This document shows, piece after piece, positions 1 to 7,954 of a stretch of DNA of 46,583 bases; within the stretch, counting starts at the first letter, position 1, and every line of letters begins with the position of its first letter. Made by a program: the position numbers and the translations under genes. The notes beneath the pieces are model-generated. The model had not been told where the DNA came from, searched no databases, and saw nothing but the letters and a program-made list of their open reading frames with translations. This DNA is from Clostridia bacterium (GTDB taxonomy: Bacteria; Bacillota; Clostridia; Christensenellales; Aristaeellaceae), in assembly GCA_017463245.1 (NCBI GenBank), contig JAFTPN010000027.1:1-46583 (forward strand). The letters are read 5' to 3'.

Positions 1-8
1 CTCCTTTC
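1..8 (-). promoter_or_regulatory. ribosome binding site of a gene just outside the window
   Basis: Read on the minus strand the first eight bases are GAAAGGAG, a near-perfect Shine-Dalgarno sequence at the usual distance from a start codon that would lie beyond base 1. It follows the leader terminator by about 18 bases, so the unseen gene is probably the target of the attenuator at 26-212. The gene itself cannot be seen. Confidence 0.55.
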
Positions 9-25
9 ACCATCGGTCATGCAGA

Positions 26-58
26 TAAAAAGAGGGGAGCCTCCGATGAAGCTCCCCT
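26..58 (-). terminator. intrinsic terminator, possible attenuator
   Basis: On the minus strand an 8-bp perfect stem (AGGGGAGC / GCTCCCCT, loop of 10) is followed by CTTTTT. It lies between the Cys/Met-rich leader peptide and a ribosome binding site at the window edge. An 8-nt segment of the leader (positions 110-117) can pair with the terminator loop (41-48), with one G-U pair, so an antiterminator is conceivable. That alternative fold is inference. Confidence 0.75.
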
Positions 59-96
59 TCTCGACCGGATGCGGCGCTTGTCAGCGAACCATCCGT

Positions 97-186
97 TTAT
101 CTGAAAGCCCATCGAAGATTGACACGCAAAGACATGCACATGCTGCACATGCACATCTCCATGGACATCATAGCGGTCTTCTTCAT
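97..186 (-). CDS. 29-aa Cys/Met-rich leader peptide
   Basis: ATG at 186-184, stop TAA at 99-97. The peptide has eight Met and three Cys; the stretch MEMCMCSMCMS packs Met-Cys alternation into residues 9-19. A strong ribosome binding site (AAGGAG at 195-200) and a near-consensus promoter lie upstream, and an intrinsic terminator plus another ribosome binding site follow. This layout is that of a translated attenuator leader responding to cysteine or methionine (or their charged tRNAs), as known for amino-acid biosynthetic operons. A small metal-binding peptide is the alternative. The regulated gene lies beyond the left edge, so its function is unknown. I see the frame and signals; the regulatory role is inference. 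Confidence 0.6.
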   Translation of the reverse strand: MKKTAMMSMEMCMCSMCMSLRVNLRWAFR

Positions 187-218
187 GGTGCTTTCTCCTT
201 CCCTCAAGTGATGTGGGC

Positions 219-248
219 ATCATACCACATTTCATAGCGACCTGTCAA
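219..248 (-). promoter_or_regulatory. sigma-A promoter of the leader peptide
   Basis: Minus strand TTGACA (248-243), 18-nt spacer, TATGAT (224-219). Expected start of transcription is near 212, which leaves a short 5' UTR with AAGGAG before the leader ATG at 186. Confidence 0.8.
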
Positions 249-347
249 CCTGTTTAGCAATTTTCCCGATTGTTTTTCCATTGTTTTGGCAAATCGTCCG
301 CCTCAAAACTGGGTTTGGCGTAATTTCGTAAAAATTTCGCAAAACCC

Positions 348-376
348 TTGAAATATATGTTCATTTCTACTACAAT
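348..376 (+). promoter_or_regulatory. promoter of the L,D-transpeptidase gene
   Basis: TTGAAA (348-353), 17-nt spacer, TACAAT (371-376). Transcription would start near 383, which excludes the upstream in-frame ATG at 380 and supports the start at 425. Confidence 0.75.
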
Positions 377-424
377 AGAATGGATACCATAGATCATGGC
401 GGTAGTGTCCGCCGGGGTGAAAAG

Positions 425-2140
425 ATGAAACGTTTCTTATGTTTACTGACCCTGATGCTGCTGCCCCTGGCCGCGCTGGCAGAGGGTGAAATGGTGCTGA
501 TGGACGAAAGCGGCAACGTGCTGGTGGAATCCACCGAGTCCCGCGAGCTAAGCTACGGTGCCGAGGGCGACGACGTGACCGAACTGCAGCAGCGCCTTAC
601 CGAGCTGTATTACTACTCCGGCGCCATCTCCGGCAGCTATGGCGAAAACACCCAGGCCGCCGTGGAGGCCTTCCAGGAGGACTTTGGCCTGGAGGTCACC
701 GGCAAGGCCGATGCCCAGACCCAGTCCATCCTTTATTCCACCTTATACCGCCCCCTGCAGTACGGTTCCTCCGGCGAGGACGTGAAGCGCCTGCAGACCC
801 GACTCACCGAGCTGGGCTACTACACCGGCAAGATCTCCGGCAATTTCCTGGAGGCCACCGGCTCTGCCATCGAGCGCTTCCAGCAGAAGATCGGCGAGGA
901 ACCCACCGGTGTTGCGGATATCGATGTGCAGGCGCTGCTCTTCAGCGGCGACGCCCTTTCCGCCCACGCCAAGGTGGAGGTCACCCCCACCCCCGCTCCT
1001 GACCTGGACAACATGTCCTTCCTGGTCATTGACGAGGATGCGCCCGTGACCCCCACGCCCATCCCGGTGGTGGAATATTCCAAGCAGCTGGCTCGCGGCT
1101 CCACCGGCAAAACCGTGAAGCAGCTCCAGGAGCGCCTCACCGAGCTGGGCTACTACGAGGGTCCCGTGTCCGGCAACTTCCTTGGCCACACCGCCAACGC
1201 CGTGAAGGCCTTCCAGAAGCAGAACGGCCTCAAGGCCGACAGCATCGTGGGTGAAGAGACCTGGAACATGCTCTTCAACACTGCCGACATCATCCTCCCC
1301 GATCAAACGCCCCGTCCCACGCCCACGCCCACCCCGGTGCCCTTCGCCATCACCGTGGACGTGAACAACCAGGTAACCACCGTGTATGGCCGGGATGAAA
1401 ACGGTGACTACACCGTGGTCATCCGGCAGATGCTCTGCTCCACCGGCACCAAGTCCGCCCCCAGCGATGTGGGCGACTGGGTGCTTTCCGGCCGCACCGC
1501 CCGCTGGTGCTACTTCCCCAAGTGGGGCGGCCATGCCCAGTACTGGACGAAGATCAACAGCTCCATCGCCTTCCACTCGGTGATCTACAACACCGTAGAC
1601 ACCATGGATCTTTCCGTATCGAGCTACAAGAACCTGGGCAAGCGCGCCTCCCACGGCTGCATCCGCCTCACCGTGGCCGATGCCCGCTGGATCTATGAAA
1701 ACGTGGGCAAGGGCACGGTGGTGACCATCACCGAAAAGCTGCCCAAGGATCCTGAGCTGGTGGCCTCCCTGAAGCTGCCGCCCCTGAACTACGGCAACAT
1801 GCTCCCCAAGGAAACGCCCCAGCCCACCGCCGAGCCCAACTACATCAGCGGCGGACAGCCTCCCCTGCCCCTCACCAAGCTGAAGAAGAACGATTCCTCC
1901 GAGGCCGTTTACTGGATGCAGAAGAAGCTCACCGAGCTGGGCTACTACTCCGGCAAATGCTCCGGCACCTACCTGGCCGGCACCGCCTCCGCCGTGAAGG
2001 CCTTCCAGAAGGCCAACGGTCTGAGCGTCAATGGCGACGTGGCCTCTGTGCAGATGCTGGAAAAGCTCTACGAGCAGGAGCTTGCTACCCCCACCCCTGC
2101 ACCCACGGAGGCTCCCATCCCCACCCCTTCCGCTGAATAA
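425..2140 (+). CDS. secreted L,D-transpeptidase with four peptidoglycan-binding domains
   Basis: 571 aa. Signal peptide at residues 1-20 (basic MKR, hydrophobic core, ALAEG). Then two PG_binding_1 repeats, a Pro/Thr linker, a third repeat, a YkuD catalytic domain at about residues 310-435, and a fourth repeat near the C terminus. Each repeat carries a variant of LTELGYYSG...AVKAFQ. The YkuD signature is present: His about 30 residues upstream of SHGC, with the nucleophile Cys412. Such enzymes make 3-3 crosslinks or attach proteins to peptidoglycan outside the membrane. The start at 425 is set by GGGGTGAAAAG and by the signal peptide. It is a single-gene unit closed by the terminator at 2149. 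The low-complexity TPTPTP linkers are typical of wall-spanning proteins. Family assignment is firm; substrate specificity is not visible. Confidence 0.93.
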   Translation: MKRFLCLLTLMLLPLAALAEGEMVLMDESGNVLVESTESRELSYGAEGDDVTELQQRLTELYYYSGAISGSYGENTQAAVEAFQEDFGLEVTGKADAQTQSILYSTLYRPLQYGSSGEDVKRLQTRLTELGYYTGKISGNFLEATGSAIERFQQKIGEEPTGVADIDVQALLFSGDALSAHAKVEVTPTPAPDLDNMSFLVIDEDAPVTPTPIPVVEYSKQLARGSTGKTVKQLQERLTELGYYEGPVSGNFLGHTANAVKAFQKQNGLKADSIVGEETWNMLFNTADIILPDQTPRPTPTPTPVPFAITVDVNNQVTTVYGRDENGDYTVVIRQMLCSTGTKSAPSDVGDWVLSGRTARWCYFPKWGGHAQYWTKINSSIAFHSVIYNTVDTMDLSVSSYKNLGKRASHGCIRLTVADARWIYENVGKGTVVTITEKLPKDPELVASLKLPPLNYGNMLPKETPQPTAEPNYISGGQPPLPLTKLKKNDSSEAVYWMQKKLTELGYYSGKCSGTYLAGTASAVKAFQKANGLSVNGDVASVQMLEKLYEQELATPTPAPTEAPIPTPSAE

Positions 2141-2148
2141 ACCATACA

Positions 2149-2192
2149 GAAAAATCGCCGCCTGCATTCCCTCGCAGGCGGCGATCATTTTA
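2149..2192. terminator. bidirectional intrinsic terminator
   Basis: A perfect 12-bp stem (ATCGCCGCCTGC / GCAGGCGGCGAT, loop 8) with CATTTTATTT on the plus side and TTTTT on the minus side. It ends both the L,D-transpeptidase gene and the convergent transglutaminase operon, whose stop codon touches its edge. Confidence 0.85.
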
Positions 2193-4427
2193 TTTGGTAA
2201 AGGCACGTTTCTTCACCGGGGTAAAGGCCCGCATCAGCATCAGCCGCAGCTTCTGCCAGGTGTTCATGCGTGTCATGATGCCAGCATAGGCCTGGGCAGC
2301 CATGGCGGTTTCCTCGGGTTCAGGGTTCAGCCGGCCATAGAACACCAGCGCCATGCACTCGCCCAGCGGGGTCATTTCCACCGGGTAGCGGCGCAGACTG
2401 TCGATACGGCGCATATACGCCATGGGCGATTCACTGGCCTCCCTGGGCAGCTTGGCCACCCGCAGTCCGTCGCTGATGCCCTGCATCCATGCCGACCAGC
2501 GCCCCATTTCGTCCTTGGCACGCTTGGCGCATTGCTCCGGCTGCATCCACCATATCCGCACCCCGCAGCCCGCTGCCGCCAGCAGCGCCAGCAGCCACCA
2601 CAGCCAGTTCATGCTGGGCTTCTCAGGCTGCTCCGGCTCCTGGTTGGGAGTTTCCGGTTCCGGCGTCGGGGTAAGCTCATCTTCCTCTATGGGAGGCTGC
2701 TCGCTGGGTTCCGGCGTGGCCTCCGGCTCCTGCTCCGGGGTATCCTCCGGTTCAGGAGTGTTCTCAGGTTCGTTTTCCTCAGGGGGAAGCAGTTCCTCCG
2801 GGGCATCCATGCTGCGGTTCTGGGCAGGCGTGGCATCGAAGGTCAGCCAGCCGAAGCCCTCAAAGTACACCTCCGTCCAGGCATGGCCGTGGAGGCCGGT
2901 CACATAGGCGTGGCCATTCTCGTCCGGCTCAGCCAGGTAGCCCTCCACATAGCGGGCGGGCAATCCCACCATGCGGCACAGCACCGTCATGGCCGAGGCA
3001 AAGTAGGTGCAGTAGCCTTCCTGGGTATTCAGCAGAAAGTTGCTCACAAAGTCGATGTTCTCCGGCTGGGGCGCCACATCCAGCGTGTAGCGGAAGCTCC
3101 GCGCCAGCCAGGTCTGGATGGCATAGGCCTTGTCGTAGGGCGTTTGGGCGCCTGCACAGGCCTCCTGGGCCAGCTGGAACACCAGGTCCTGCAGGTGATC
3201 CGGCAGGGCGGTGTAGTCGTGGAGGATCTGCGGATACAGCGGATCCTCGCTGCTCTCGCAGGCCTGGATCAGCGTGCCCAGCCCCGCATCACCGGCGATC
3301 ATCAGCGGCGCAGTCACGGTGTAGGTGTCCCCTTCCTCCAGGTCGCGGGTGACGAACACCTCGCTGCCGGAGTTGAAGTAAGGCACCAGCTCGCCGCCGG
3401 GATTAAGCTGCCGGATGCGCTGGGGAACAAACAGGCTGGAGGCGCTGGAGGAAAGCATCCGTACGCTCACCGTCTGGTAGGCGGTCAGTCCGGCATCCTC
3501 GCCCAAAGCACCCTGGGGCAAGCCCATGTTGAAGGTATTGCTGCGGGCTTCCCGCCATTGCAGGCTGGACCACAGGTAGCGCCGCCCGGCCATGGTGTCC
3601 GTCCAGATGCGGCCGGTGTACTCATTCTTCACGCTGCCCCGCAGGTAGACCTTCCGGGGCGTTTTCACCATCATCACAGGGTGATCGGTGGGTTCTGCCT
3701 TGCCGCCCAGCTGGTGCTGCCCCTGGGGGTAATAGCCCTCGCTGGCCAGGGTAAACACATTGCGGGGCTGGGTGAACATATACCGGGCAAAGATCTGATC
3801 CCGCAGCTTATCGGCAGCGTCCTTCAGGGGCTGAATGGTCACCCCCTGGGATGGCGTCAGCAGCAGCGCCAGAGCGGTGATCACCACCGCCAGGGGCAGC
3901 GCCCGGTGCAAAGCCACATCCTCATGGCCGCTCACCGCCGCCTGCAGGATCACCCCCGCTATGGCGGTCGCCAGCCAGGGCAGCGCCTGGGGCTGGTCGC
4001 TGAGCCAGAGGATCATGGCCGCCAGCAGCGTCACCGCCAGGGCGGGATAAGCCCCCATGCTGCGGTTGGTCAACGCAAAGGCGGCCACCCCCATCAGCAC
4101 CGAGAGCAGCAGCGCCGTCTCCTGCGCCACCATGGGCAGGGCGCCGTTCAATCCGGTAAAGTGGAGCGTCATGGCGCGCAGGATCTCGCTGAGGGTATTC
4201 ACACCGCCCAGCAGCAGCCAGGCCGCCGCGCCCGCCAGGATCACGCCGCCCATGATGAGCCGCGTCAGCTTCTTTAACGAGCATAGCGTCATCGCCACCG
4301 TGATGCCCAGGAGCACCACCGCCGCCATCCAGCCGTGGGCAAGCATACCCATGCAGCCCAGCATGGCCAGCGTCAGCCCCAGCGCGATGCAAAATGCCAC
4401 CGTGCCGTGGCGCACCGCATCCTTCAT
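2190..4427 (-). CDS. membrane transglutaminase-like protein (TgpA/DUF4129 type)
   Basis: 745 aa. Residues 1-200 are a series of hydrophobic segments (about six membrane passes). A transglutaminase core follows with the full triad: Cys473 in EGYCTYFAS, His515 in HGHAWTEV, Asp531 in FDATPA. A Pro/Glu-rich linker of about 60 residues leads to one more membrane segment (NWLWWLLALLAAAG) and a cytosolic tail resembling DUF4129. The start at 4427 is preceded by AAAGGAG at 7-8 nt; the longer in-frame start lacks a better site. It is the third gene of the MoxR-DUF58-transglutaminase operon, an arrangement known across bacteria and thought to act on envelope proteins. Protease versus crosslinking activity cannot be decided from the sequence. 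Confidence 0.88.
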   Translation of the reverse strand: MKDAVRHGTVAFCIALGLTLAMLGCMGMLAHGWMAAVVLLGITVAMTLCSLKKLTRLIMGGVILAGAAAWLLLGGVNTLSEILRAMTLHFTGLNGALPMVAQETALLLSVLMGVAAFALTNRSMGAYPALAVTLLAAMILWLSDQPQALPWLATAIAGVILQAAVSGHEDVALHRALPLAVVITALALLLTPSQGVTIQPLKDAADKLRDQIFARYMFTQPRNVFTLASEGYYPQGQHQLGGKAEPTDHPVMMVKTPRKVYLRGSVKNEYTGRIWTDTMAGRRYLWSSLQWREARSNTFNMGLPQGALGEDAGLTAYQTVSVRMLSSSASSLFVPQRIRQLNPGGELVPYFNSGSEVFVTRDLEEGDTYTVTAPLMIAGDAGLGTLIQACESSEDPLYPQILHDYTALPDHLQDLVFQLAQEACAGAQTPYDKAYAIQTWLARSFRYTLDVAPQPENIDFVSNFLLNTQEGYCTYFASAMTVLCRMVGLPARYVEGYLAEPDENGHAYVTGLHGHAWTEVYFEGFGWLTFDATPAQNRSMDAPEELLPPEENEPENTPEPEDTPEQEPEATPEPSEQPPIEEDELTPTPEPETPNQEPEQPEKPSMNWLWWLLALLAAAGCGVRIWWMQPEQCAKRAKDEMGRWSAWMQGISDGLRVAKLPREASESPMAYMRRIDSLRRYPVEMTPLGECMALVFYGRLNPEPEETAMAAQAYAGIMTRMNTWQKLRLMLMRAFTPVKKRAFTK

Positions 4428-4458
4428 GCCATCGCTCCTTTCCATCATATTGGGGTCA

Positions 4459-5613
4459 TTACGCCGGAACCGGCGTCACATAGCACACTTCGATCTGCCC
4501 CTGCTGCAGTTTGCTGATCAGCGGCAGCACCATGGGATCATCCGGGGTAAAGGTCACCAGATACAGCCGCACAATGGGACCCATGCGGCGCATGCGGATC
4601 ATCACGTCCACCATGTGGCTGGAAAGCCGGGCGGAGATCACCACCGTGGCGCCCACCTTGCGCATTCTTCGGGTTTCCAGCAGCAGCACCCGCTCGAACT
4701 TATCCGTTTCGGAGAAGTCCACCCGCGCCAGGTTTTCCAATATCATGGGCATGCCCATGGCCTTGTCCAGCTCCACGGGATGCTCGCCAAGCAGCGGCAG
4801 GCGCACCGCATGGTCGGTGGCCATCTGGCTGTTCATCACCGAGGCTGCGGTCTCCAGCAGGGAGTCCCGCACATCCGCCTCCGCCTCCGGGTGCCCCCAG
4901 GAGGGCGGCGGTGAGCAGTCCATCAGCACCAGGGCATCGGGCAGCACAGGCTCCTCAAAGCGGCGCACCACCAGTTCCCGCTTGCGGGCGGAGAGCTTCC
5001 AATGGATCTTCTTCAGCGCGTCGCCGGGCATATAGGCGCGGATGTCGCTGGGGTTGGTCACGTCCTCGGTGGCACGCGCCATGGTCTCCAGGCCGGAATC
5101 ACCGGGGGCGAAGGTCAGCTGCTCCACCTGGAAGGGCATGGGCAGCACCAGCAGCTCGCTCTGGGCAGCCTTGGGCTGCTTCGTCATGGAGAAAAAGCCG
5201 AACAGATCCTCCACCGTGCAGCTTTTCACACCGGGGCTGCTCACACCCACATGGGTGGCGTGGAAGGGCAGCGTCAGCTTCTGGGTGCGGCCGGGGGCAT
5301 CCTTCAGTCGCACGGCGGTCTCCGGGGTATCCGGCGTGGCGTAAAGTTCCAGCAGCATCGGCGCAATGGGGATGATCCCCTTGTGCTTCACCGTCACGGT
5401 GAGCATCACGCTCTCGCCCCGCTGCACGCTACGCCCGCTGAGGTCGCTTTGCACCTCCAGCGTCCGCGCCGCCTGCCACACGCCAAGAAAGCTGAACGCC
5501 ACCATCAGGGCGATCAGCACAGCGCCGGCCAGGAAGATCGGGCTGCCCGTGGAGAACGCCGCCAGCAGCAGCGCGCCCACGATCACGGCAGGCATTATCA
5601 AATGCGCTTTCAT
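4459..5613 (-). CDS. DUF58 family protein
   Basis: 384 aa. Two adjacent N-terminal membrane segments (residues about 5-47), then a soluble domain. The DUF58 signature lies near residues 190-225 (SDIRAYMPGDALKKIHWKLS followed by a KRELVVRRFE segment), leading into a VWA-like fold with ALVLMDCS. The start codon overlaps the MoxR stop as ATGA, indicating translational coupling. The next gene, the transglutaminase, begins 31 nt downstream. DUF58 proteins pair with MoxR ATPases; the complex is thought to work as a chaperone or assembly machine for membrane or secreted partners. No substrate can be named here. Confidence 0.9.
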   Translation of the reverse strand: MKAHLIMPAVIVGALLLAAFSTGSPIFLAGAVLIALMVAFSFLGVWQAARTLEVQSDLSGRSVQRGESVMLTVTVKHKGIIPIAPMLLELYATPDTPETAVRLKDAPGRTQKLTLPFHATHVGVSSPGVKSCTVEDLFGFFSMTKQPKAAQSELLVLPMPFQVEQLTFAPGDSGLETMARATEDVTNPSDIRAYMPGDALKKIHWKLSARKRELVVRRFEEPVLPDALVLMDCSPPPSWGHPEAEADVRDSLLETAASVMNSQMATDHAVRLPLLGEHPVELDKAMGMPMILENLARVDFSETDKFERVLLLETRRMRKVGATVVISARLSSHMVDVMIRMRRMGPIVRLYLVTFTPDDPMVLPLISKLQQGQIEVCYVTPVPA

Positions 5614-6551
5614 AGCTTCACAGGAACCGCCACATTCTTCAAAATCTTCACCAGCACCTGCTCGGCGGTGACGCCCTTCATGCGTGCCTCAGGGTTCAGC
5701 ACCACGCGGTGGGACAGCACCGGCAGCGCCATGTGCTGCACATCCTCCGGCAGGATGAAGTCACGCCCGTCCAGCAGCGCGCAGGCCTGGGCGCCGTGGA
5801 TCAGCGCAATGGCCGCGCGGGTGGAAGCACCCAGCGTCAGCGCGGGATCCTGGCGGGTGGCCGCCGCCAGGGTAGCCACGTAGGAGCGCACCTCCGGCGA
5901 GCAGTAGATGGTGGTCACCATCTGCTGCAGGGCAATGATGTCCTCCGCCGCGCACACGGGTTCCAGCACGGCCATGGGCTTCACCGTGCCGGAGTAGCGC
6001 TCCAGCACGTCCATTTCCTGCTCGATGGTGGGATAGCCCATGGCGATGCGCAGGAAGAAGCGATCCATCTGCGCCTCGGGCAGGGGGTAGGTGCCTACGA
6101 ATTCGCCGGGGTTCTGGGTAGCCAGCACAATGAAGGGCTGGGGCAGCTTGTGGGTGATGCCATCCACCGTCACCTGCTGCTCCTCCATCACTTCCAGCAG
6201 CGCGGACTGGGTCTTGGGGCTGGTGCGGTTGATCTCGTCCGCCAGGATGACCTGGCTCATCACCGCGCCTTCCTTGTATTCCATTTCGCCGGTCTTGAAG
6301 TTCACCAGCGTGAAGCCCGTCACGTCGGAGGGCATCAGGTCGGGGGTGAACTGGATGCGGCGGAAGGAACAGTCCAGCGACTTGGCCAGGGCGCTGGCCA
6401 GGGTGGTCTTGCCCACGCCGGGCACGTCCTCGATCAGCACATGACCCTTGCACAAAAGGGCGATGAGTGCGTACTCAATGGCCTCCTCCTTGCCGACGAT
6501 GACCTTGGAAATATTCTCCTGCAGGGCTTGAATGATGCGCCTGGGCTGCAT
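5610..6551 (-). CDS. MoxR family AAA+ ATPase
   Basis: 313 aa, the usual length for the family. Walker A is GVPGVGKTT-like (DVPGVGKTTLAS) with Lys48; Walker B/DEAD-like segment LADEINRTSPKTQ lies near residues 103-115; sensor 1 region is VLATQNPGEFVGTYPLPEAQ; the C-terminal lid follows. AAGGAGG sits 8 nt before the ATG. It is the first gene of the operon with DUF58 and transglutaminase, under the promoter at 6589-6617. MoxR proteins are cytosolic hexameric chaperone-like ATPases that work with DUF58/VWA partners. Identification is firm, client unknown. Confidence 0.93.
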   Translation of the reverse strand: MQPRRIIQALQENISKVIVGKEEAIEYALIALLCKGHVLIEDVPGVGKTTLASALAKSLDCSFRRIQFTPDLMPSDVTGFTLVNFKTGEMEYKEGAVMSQVILADEINRTSPKTQSALLEVMEEQQVTVDGITHKLPQPFIVLATQNPGEFVGTYPLPEAQMDRFFLRIAMGYPTIEQEMDVLERYSGTVKPMAVLEPVCAAEDIIALQQMVTTIYCSPEVRSYVATLAAATRQDPALTLGASTRAAIALIHGAQACALLDGRDFILPEDVQHMALPVLSHRVVLNPEARMKGVTAEQVLVKILKNVAVPVKL

Positions 6552-6588
6552 ACAGACTGCCTCCTTGATTACAAAAGTTTTTCACTTT

Positions 6589-6617
6589 ATTATAAACAAC
6601 ATTTCATATTTTTTCAA
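6589..6617 (-). promoter_or_regulatory. promoter of the MoxR operon
   Basis: Minus strand TTGAAA (6617-6612), 17-nt spacer, perfect TATAAT (6594-6589), about 30 nt before the moxR ribosome binding site. Confidence 0.8.
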
Positions 6618-6636
6618 GCATTTGTTGCTTTTATAC

Positions 6637-6665
6637 TTGAAACAGCCCTGTCCATGCTGTAAAAT
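6637..6665 (+). promoter_or_regulatory. promoter of birA-acpS
   Basis: TTGAAA (6637-6642), 17-nt spacer, TAAAAT (6660-6665). Divergent from the MoxR promoter, with the two -35 boxes about 20 bp apart. Confidence 0.65.
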
Positions 6666-6734
6666 ATCAGCATACACAAGGCTTTTGCGTCTTGTGCGAA
6701 TTGTAACAATTTCGACACGAAGTGGTGCTGAACG

Positions 6735-7544
6735 ATGTCAAATCATCACGATTCCCTGCTGGCCGAGGGCTGGCTCCCCCTGCTGACCACCCGCTATATG
6801 GGGCGCGGTCAGGTGCAGGTGCTGCACGAGGCCACCTCCACCAACACCCTGCTGAAGCAAATGGCGCTCTCCGGCGCACCCGCCGGCAGCCTGTGCCTGT
6901 GCGAGACCCAAACCGCCGGCAAGGGTCGCCTTGGCCGCGGCTGGCATTCCCCTGCCGGGCAGGGGCTGTGGCTCTCCGTGCTGCTGCGTCCCCGCATCCA
7001 GCCGGAGCAGGCTCCCCTGGTGACCCTCTGCGCCGCTCTGGCCATGGCGCAGGCCGTGAACGAAGTCACCGGGCTGGACGCCCGCATCAAGTGGCCCAAC
7101 GACCTGGTGCTGGAAGGCAAGAAGCTCTGCGGCATCCTGCTGGAGATCGGCTTTGGCGGCGAGGGCATTGACTACATTGTGGTGGGCACCGGGCTGAATG
7201 TGCGCCGGGGCGCCTACCCCGCCGAGCTGGCGCACCAGGCCACCTCCATTGAGGATCACATGGCACCTCCCGCCCGCCGGGAGCTGCTGGTGCGCTACCT
7301 GGCCGCGCTGGAGGAGACCATCGCCCGGCTGGAGCAGGGCGGCTTTGCCGCCATTGCCCAGGACTACCGCGCCCGCAGCTGCACCCTGGGCAGCACGGTG
7401 AAGGTCTCCGGCAGCGAGGACTTCACCGGCACAGCCGAAGACATCGACGAAACCGGAGCCCTGCTGGTGCGGGACGAGTCCGGCACGCTGCACCGCGTGC
7501 TGGCAGGCGACGTATCCGTGAGAGGAGTGATGGGCTATGTGTAA
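6735..7544 (+). CDS. birA: biotin--[acetyl-CoA-carboxylase] ligase, catalytic-only
   Basis: 269 aa. The BPL_LplA_LipB catalytic domain starts within the first 40 residues, so there is no N-terminal DNA-binding HTH. This is a class I ligase rather than the bifunctional BirA repressor. Visible motifs are GKGRLGRGW at about residues 62-70 (biotinyl-AMP loop), KWPNDLVL with Lys119, and the small SH3-like C-terminal domain (TGTAEDIDETGALLV). It attaches biotin to acyl-CoA carboxylases and decarboxylases in the cytosol. The ribosome binding site is weak. The last 8 nt overlap acpS, so the two lipid-related cofactor-attachment enzymes are coupled. Confidence 0.93.
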   Translation: MSNHHDSLLAEGWLPLLTTRYMGRGQVQVLHEATSTNTLLKQMALSGAPAGSLCLCETQTAGKGRLGRGWHSPAGQGLWLSVLLRPRIQPEQAPLVTLCAALAMAQAVNEVTGLDARIKWPNDLVLEGKKLCGILLEIGFGGEGIDYIVVGTGLNVRRGAYPAELAHQATSIEDHMAPPARRELLVRYLAALEETIARLEQGGFAAIAQDYRARSCTLGSTVKVSGSEDFTGTAEDIDETGALLVRDESGTLHRVLAGDVSVRGVMGYV

Positions 7545-7902
7545 GGTGCGCGGCGTGGGCATCGACCTGTGCGACATCAGCCGCATGGAAAAGAATTTGC
7601 AGGATGACCGCTTCCTGAGCCGCTTCTTCACCCCGGCGGAGGCAGCCTACATCCGTGGCCGCGGCCTCAGTGCCAGCCAGAGCATGGCGGGCATCTTCGC
7701 CGCCAAGGAGGCCTTCCTCAAGGCCGTGGGCGTGGGGCTGGCGCTGCCCCTGCAGGATATCGAAGTGCTGCACACCGAGCTGGGTCAGCCCTACTACCGC
7801 CTTACCGGCAAAGCAGAAGCAGCCGCTGAGGGCGGCGAGGTGCTGCTCTCCATCACCCACGAAGGGCTGATGGCGGCGGCGGTGTGCATCTGGCAGAAAT
7901 AA
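7537..7902 (+). CDS. acpS: holo-[acyl-carrier-protein] synthase
   Basis: 121 aa, normal for AcpS. N-terminal VGIDLCDISRM carries the Mg-binding Asp, and FAAKEAFLKAVG carries the conserved Glu/Lys motif of the phosphopantetheinyl transferase fold. The C-terminal strand SITHEGLMAAA is also typical. It transfers 4'-phosphopantetheine from CoA to apo-ACP in fatty-acid synthesis. GAGAGGAG within birA is its ribosome binding site, and the ATG overlaps the birA end by 8 nt. The unit ends at the terminator 7907-7949. Confidence 0.95.
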   Translation: MCKVRGVGIDLCDISRMEKNLQDDRFLSRFFTPAEAAYIRGRGLSASQSMAGIFAAKEAFLKAVGVGLALPLQDIEVLHTELGQPYYRLTGKAEAAAEGGEVLLSITHEGLMAAAVCIWQK

Positions 7903-7906
7903 AGAA

Positions 7907-7949
7907 AACAGCCACAGGCAATGTTTGATTGGCCTGTGGCTGTTTTTTG
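7907..7949. terminator. bidirectional intrinsic terminator
   Basis: Perfect 13-bp stem AACAGCCACAGGC / GCCTGTGGCTGTT with TTTTTT on the plus side and TTTCTTTATTT on the minus side. It separates acpS from the convergent SH3-repeat gene. Confidence 0.88.
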
Positions 7950-7954
7950 TCCCT

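Noticed and set aside
380-424. Earlier ATG for the L,D-transpeptidase
   Set aside because: Transcription would start at about 383 from the clear promoter, and the signal peptide begins at 425.
2031-4277. Long plus-strand frame opposite the transglutaminase
   Set aside because: His/Gln/Arg-rich composition typical of antisense GC-rich frames; the minus gene has a full catalytic triad.
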